NCBI GenBank assembly: GCA_021800165.1
Contig: JAJYZF010000005.1
Coordinates: 1-64,000 of the forward strand
DNA from: Planctomycetota bacterium
Lineage (GTDB): Bacteria > Planctomycetota > Phycisphaerae > WQYP01
Reading direction: 5' to 3'
Length of the DNA stretch: 64,000 nucleotides
The notes under the pieces were generated by a model, which was given only the letters and a program-made list of their open reading frames with translations, had not been told where the DNA came from and made no database searches. Position numbers and translations under genes: made by a program. Of the stretch, positions 61,034 through 64,000 are shown piece after piece (the first letter of the stretch is position 1; each line of letters opens with the position of its first letter).

Positions 61034-62643
61034 GCATGCCCTCGGTCCAACCCCGGCAGGGTGAAACTCCGGATGACTTCAATACCCGAATCGCGGCGCA
61101 AGGCCGCCAGGCACTCCGGCGTCGGAGGGGTATCGAGCTTCAACAACATGAGGGCCTTTTCCCCTTTGCGACTGATGGTCATATCGGCGATGTTGATATG
61201 CTGCTGGCCCAGCGTCATGCCCACAAAACCAATCACCCCCGGCCGGTCCTTGTTGACAATCAGGGCCATCGGACCTTCGGGAACCATATCCATCCAGTAA
61301 CCCTTGATGGCCAGCACCCGCGGCAGATGATCCGCAAATACCGTTCCGATAATGGTATCGCGCTGTCCGCCTTCGGTGATCTCCAATTCAATGCTGTGCT
61401 GAATCGCCCTTTGCACGGCCTGCCCCAGCGACTCATGGCGAATGGTGATGCCACGTTGTTCAGCCTGCCGCATCACATTGACCACATTGAGCGGCTCGGA
61501 AATAAAACCGCGCAGCAGTTCGATCACCGCAAGCCTTTGCAGGGTTGGAGCGATGCGCTTGGGCAATTCCCCATTGGTGCGCAAGGTGATGCTGTCAAAG
61601 CCTTTTTCCGAGATGGCCGCTAAAATAATTCCCATGCGCCGGGCCAGATCAGCATAGGCCGCTTCGGCCGGCGAAAGATTCAGATCAATGCCGCCAGCAT
61701 TGACAGCACCTTCTATCCCCTGCCCGCGCAAATACAGCAGCAATTCCTGCACGGCATCCACCGATACCGCCGATTGGGCCTCGGTCGTGCTGGCACCCAG
61801 GTGCGGCGTTAAAAGCACTTTGTCTCCCAACGTCATCAACACATGATCTTTGGCTGGGGGTTCAGGCTCAAAGACATCGATGGCCGCACCGCCCACCTGG
61901 CCGCTTTTAAGCGCTTCAGCCAAGGCGGCTTCATCAATAATTCCACCGCGTGCACAGTTGATCAGGCGCACGCCTTTGCGGCACAGCGCGATCCGCCGGG
62001 CATCAATAAGCCCTTTGGTTTTATCTCCGGGCACATGCACCGTGATAAAATCGCACTGCGGCAGCATTTCATCGAGATCCTTGATAACCCGAACGCGGCC
62101 ATCCAACGCGGTATCGGCGAAAAAGAAGGGATCGTGCGCCACCACCTGCATTTCCAGACCCAACGCCCGTTTAGCCACCGCCCGACCAATGCGACCCAAT
62201 CCGACAATTCCCAAAGTCTTGCCGGCCAACTGCGTGCCCATGAATTGGTTGCGTTCCCACAGCCCTTTGCGAACGTGGGCATCGGCCGCGGCGATTTTGC
62301 GCGACAGCGCCAACATCAGGGCCACGGCATGTTCCGCGGTTGTAATGGTGTTGGCATCGGGTGTGTTCATCACCAGCACGCCGGCCTTGGTGGCGGCTTC
62401 CACATCCACGTTATCCACGCCGACACCAGCCCGGGCGATGCCCTTGAGGCGTCCTGGTTTGGCGAGTTCCGCAGCCGTAATCTTCACCCCGCTGCGGATG
62501 ATAATTCCGTCGTAATCGCCGATCATGGATGCCAGTTCGCCCGGGTTCCACTTGGGGTGGTTGGTAAATTCCACATCCGCCTGGGCTTTGAGCAAGGCTA
62601 AACCTTCGTCGGCAATTTTATCCGCCACCAATATTTTAAGCAT
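61030..62643 (-). CDS. serA: D-3-phosphoglycerate dehydrogenase SerA
   Basis: The protein has 537 residues from the ATG at 62643 (MLKILVADK). The NAD-binding D-2-hydroxyacid dehydrogenase core has GLGRIGRAVAKRA, HDPFF, the catalytic Arg in NCARGGIIDE, Glu in DVFEPEPP and His in LLTPHLGAST. An intervening substrate-binding (ASB) domain (about 320-450) and a C-terminal ACT domain (MALIVNKDRPGVIGFVGMTL) make this the long form with serine feedback potential. It catalyses the first step of serine synthesis. A promoter-like pair lies about 75 bp upstream. Confidence 0.96.
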   Translation of the reverse strand: MLKILVADKIADEGLALLKAQADVEFTNHPKWNPGELASMIGDYDGIIIRSGVKITAAELAKPGRLKGIARAGVGVDNVDVEAATKAGVLVMNTPDANTITTAEHAVALMLALSRKIAAADAHVRKGLWERNQFMGTQLAGKTLGIVGLGRIGRAVAKRALGLEMQVVAHDPFFFADTALDGRVRVIKDLDEMLPQCDFITVHVPGDKTKGLIDARRIALCRKGVRLINCARGGIIDEAALAEALKSGQVGGAAIDVFEPEPPAKDHVLMTLGDKVLLTPHLGASTTEAQSAVSVDAVQELLLYLRGQGIEGAVNAGGIDLNLSPAEAAYADLARRMGIILAAISEKGFDSITLRTNGELPKRIAPTLQRLAVIELLRGFISEPLNVVNVMRQAEQRGITIRHESLGQAVQRAIQHSIELEITEGGQRDTIIGTVFADHLPRVLAIKGYWMDMVPEGPMALIVNKDRPGVIGFVGMTLGQQHINIADMTISRKGEKALMLLKLDTPPTPECLAALRRDSGIEVIRSFTLPGLDRGHA

Positions 62644-62718
62644 GTTGATCATCCAATCTTTATTTTACAGCGCTGTCCAGGCCCGCGTCGGCACTGCCGC
62701 GTTTGCGGGTAAAAACCA

Positions 62719-62746
62719 AGTATAGGAAAAAAGTCGCGCTTGTAAA
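62719..62746 (-). promoter_or_regulatory. serA promoter (TTTACA-16-TATACT)
   Basis: On the complement TTTACA (62741-62746) and TATACT (62719-62724) are 16 nt apart, with a start near 62712. Just upstream of the -35, ACCCACC (62751-62757) and GGTGGGT (62763-62769) form a perfect inverted repeat that could be an operator or the end of a neighbouring transcript. Confidence 0.5.
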
Positions 62747-62987
62747 ATGAACCCACCCGCCTGGTGGGTAAACGAAAATGGAGCCCCCCTGCCCCCGAGC
62801 CGCATCCGCGGCCAAAAAGAGATCTCTGTGGAAGCGTGGTCTGGAGACACCGCCAAAAGATATTGAGCCAAGCCGGTGTATGGTGGTGCCCAAGGGCCGT
62901 TGGAGAATCAAGGCGGTGAGCGGGTGGTATTTTAGCCGGGATAGAAGCCGAGGCCATTTCTCTCCCGGGAATCCAGGCTCAGCAACC
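62747..62987. other. Intergenic DNA between serA and the lipoprotein gene
   Basis: Apart from the inverted repeat at 62751-62769 next to the serA promoter, I see no gene or known element. Together with the serA leader this makes a gap of about 340 bp. Confidence 0.5.
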
Positions 62988-63617
62988 TTAGCCGCCGCGG
63001 TAGCCTACCGAATGGGAATAGAATATTTTTGCTATTTTATCGGCCAACTGGGCTACCAGTTGGCGTTCGACCGTGGTGGCGGTTTGCCGGTGGGCCAGCG
63101 CTGCTGGGATGGTGGCATTGACGGGTACACCGGGCATCGCCGCTTTGGGGAAAAGTCGCTGGCCGCCGGCGGAAACAACCTTGACGATGGCCGAAGCGTA
63201 GCCCCGGCTGATCTGCCGATCGCTTTGCAGCAGCACTGAAAAGTGATCAACGAATACATAAACCACGACTTGAGCATCCACGGCGGAAGCAATATCGGCG
63301 ATGCCCATCTGGTGGTAGCGTCGGGCGTTTTTCTCTAATTGAACCAGACGAAAAGCCGGCACGAGGTTGCGGCACACATGGTGTTGATAAAGCCGGGTGC
63401 TGATGGATTGTTCCAAATCGGAAATTCCGCGCAAACTCATCGGCGAGCGAACCGCGGAATCGACCAGCACCAGCACGCGTTGGCGCTTGGGCAATTGGTA
63501 TTGGGCACTGATGGTACCGTTACCAAAGATAAAATAGAGTGCGGCGCATCCGCTGCCGGTGGTAACCAGCAGCAGCGAAACAAGGGCCAGCATAAGTCCG
63601 CGCCGAATCTTATTCAT
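62988..63617 (-). CDS. Putative lipoprotein, unknown function
   Basis: The protein has 209 residues from the ATG at 63617 (an ATG at 63632 is possible). The signal peptide MNKIRRGLMLALVSLLLVTT ends near a Cys in TGSGCAAL, a lipobox-like site. The mature part has RQRVLVLVDSAVR, ISTRLYQHHVCRNLVPAF and VYVFVDHFSVLLQSD; I cannot name a family. Its start overlaps the stop of the upstream gene by 8 bp, so the two are translated together. Pairs of short lipoproteins like this may belong to an envelope complex, but nothing here proves it. Confidence 0.7.
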   Translation of the reverse strand: MNKIRRGLMLALVSLLLVTTGSGCAALYFIFGNGTISAQYQLPKRQRVLVLVDSAVRSPMSLRGISDLEQSISTRLYQHHVCRNLVPAFRLVQLEKNARRYHQMGIADIASAVDAQVVVYVFVDHFSVLLQSDRQISRGYASAIVKVVSAGGQRLFPKAAMPGVPVNATIPAALAHRQTATTVERQLVAQLADKIAKIFYSHSVGYRGG

Positions 63618-64000
63618 GGGGATGGTTTCCATAGGTCCGCCAAGTGTAAAACATACGGGTGAGATCCCGGCTGAAAAGCTCCAGTGTGCGCATCCGCACC
63701 ACATTGTTATCCGAATCAAAAACCGGCTCCGGACCGGATTGCGGGAAAAGCGTGTTAAGATGCGTGGAGAAAACCAGACCGGATCCCGGTATTTGGGTAT
63801 TGTAAACAAACACATTGGCTTCGATGCGGCCCTGCATGAGGTGGCGGGCACCGGGTGCATGGGTGCGGTAATGGACCAATTCCAGATACAAGACGCGATT
63901 TACGCCAAAGTGCCGCCCGATGGACTTCACCGGCAGGGCCTGCCAACCGGGAGTATGCCGCTGCCATGCCAGTACATCCATGTACGGCAGCAGACGGATC
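63610..64000 (-). CDS. Hypothetical protein, partial (5' end beyond window)
   Basis: The last 129 or so codons of a leftward gene are visible; the frame is open to the window edge. Sequence such as HFGVNRVLYLELVHYRTH, GRIEANVFVYNTQIPG and SGLVFSTHLNTLFPQSG resembles the C-terminal half of a periplasmic or lipoprotein-type domain similar in style to its downstream neighbour (both have VLVLVD- or VLYLEL-like beta strands). No family could be named. It overlaps the lipoprotein gene by 8 bp. Confidence 0.6.
   Translation of the reverse strand, partial: IRLLPYMDVLAWQRHTPGWQALPVKSIGRHFGVNRVLYLELVHYRTHAPGARHLMQGRIEANVFVYNTQIPGSGLVFSTHLNTLFPQSGPEPVFDSDNNVVRMRTLELFSRDLTRMFYTWRTYGNHPHE

Overview
The window looks like a piece of a GC-rich chromosome from a Planctomycetota-type bacterium, most likely class Phycisphaerae. 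This is an inference from gene content: PEP-CTERM sorting-tail proteins, DUF1559-like type II pseudopilins, Tat-exported GH-A glycoside hydrolases, a FloA flotillin, ResB/CcsA cytochrome c maturation, and a SUF operon with SufU. No 16S rRNA or other decisive marker is present. There is one RNA gene, tRNA-Phe(GAA). No prophage, CRISPR array or complete IS element was seen.

Layout: 1-4.05 kb is repeat-rich accessory DNA with a pseudopilin and a PEP-CTERM protein. 4.05-8.3 kb holds a RibBA homologue with degenerate active sites, a 3 x 205-bp tandem repeat, a Pro/Ala-rich protein and floA, then more repeats. 8.3-14.5 kb is the suf operon (sufB-C-D-S-U plus a fused IscA-like/SufT-like gene) behind a promoter with a Fur-like palindrome. 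14.7-16.7 kb has RNase D and a methyltransferase. 16.8-21.3 kb has a BtuCDF/FecBCD-type importer and purF. 21.5-28.1 kb is a carbohydrate/phosphate block (GH63-like hydrolase, phosphoglucomutase, PPK2, class I aldolase). 28.4-29.6 kb has rnpA, yidD and an OsmC-like gene.

29.7-45.6 kb is an accessory polysaccharide locus: three exported GH-A enzymes, a six-hairpin glycosidase, a pseudopilin, a PEP-CTERM protein, gene remnants, a XylR/AraC-type regulator and a DUF3863-like protein. Two matching sites, one upstream of the first glycoside hydrolase gene and one in the intergenic region next to the regulator, contain direct repeats about two helical turns apart. I infer that these are the regulator's operators.

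46-53.8 kb has an NHL-propeller protein, resB-ccsA behind a CRP/FNR-type palindrome at a class II position, an Mrp ATPase lacking one Cys of its CxxC, and a URO-D-family protein. 54.0-58.5 kb is a pst phosphate transporter in the order B-S-C-A behind a Pho-box-like 7-4-7 repeat, with a UUCG-capped hairpin between pstS and pstC. 58.5-62.6 kb is serA-arsR-speA. The window ends with two overlapping genes, a lipoprotein and a partial hypothetical.

The most unusual items are the RibBA homologue without its zinc cysteines, the cysteine-less IscA-SufT fusion, the regulator/operator pairing in the glycoside hydrolase locus, the 205-bp tandem repeat that copies a gene's 3' end, and a hairpin repeat family that has entered the leader of a pseudopilin gene.
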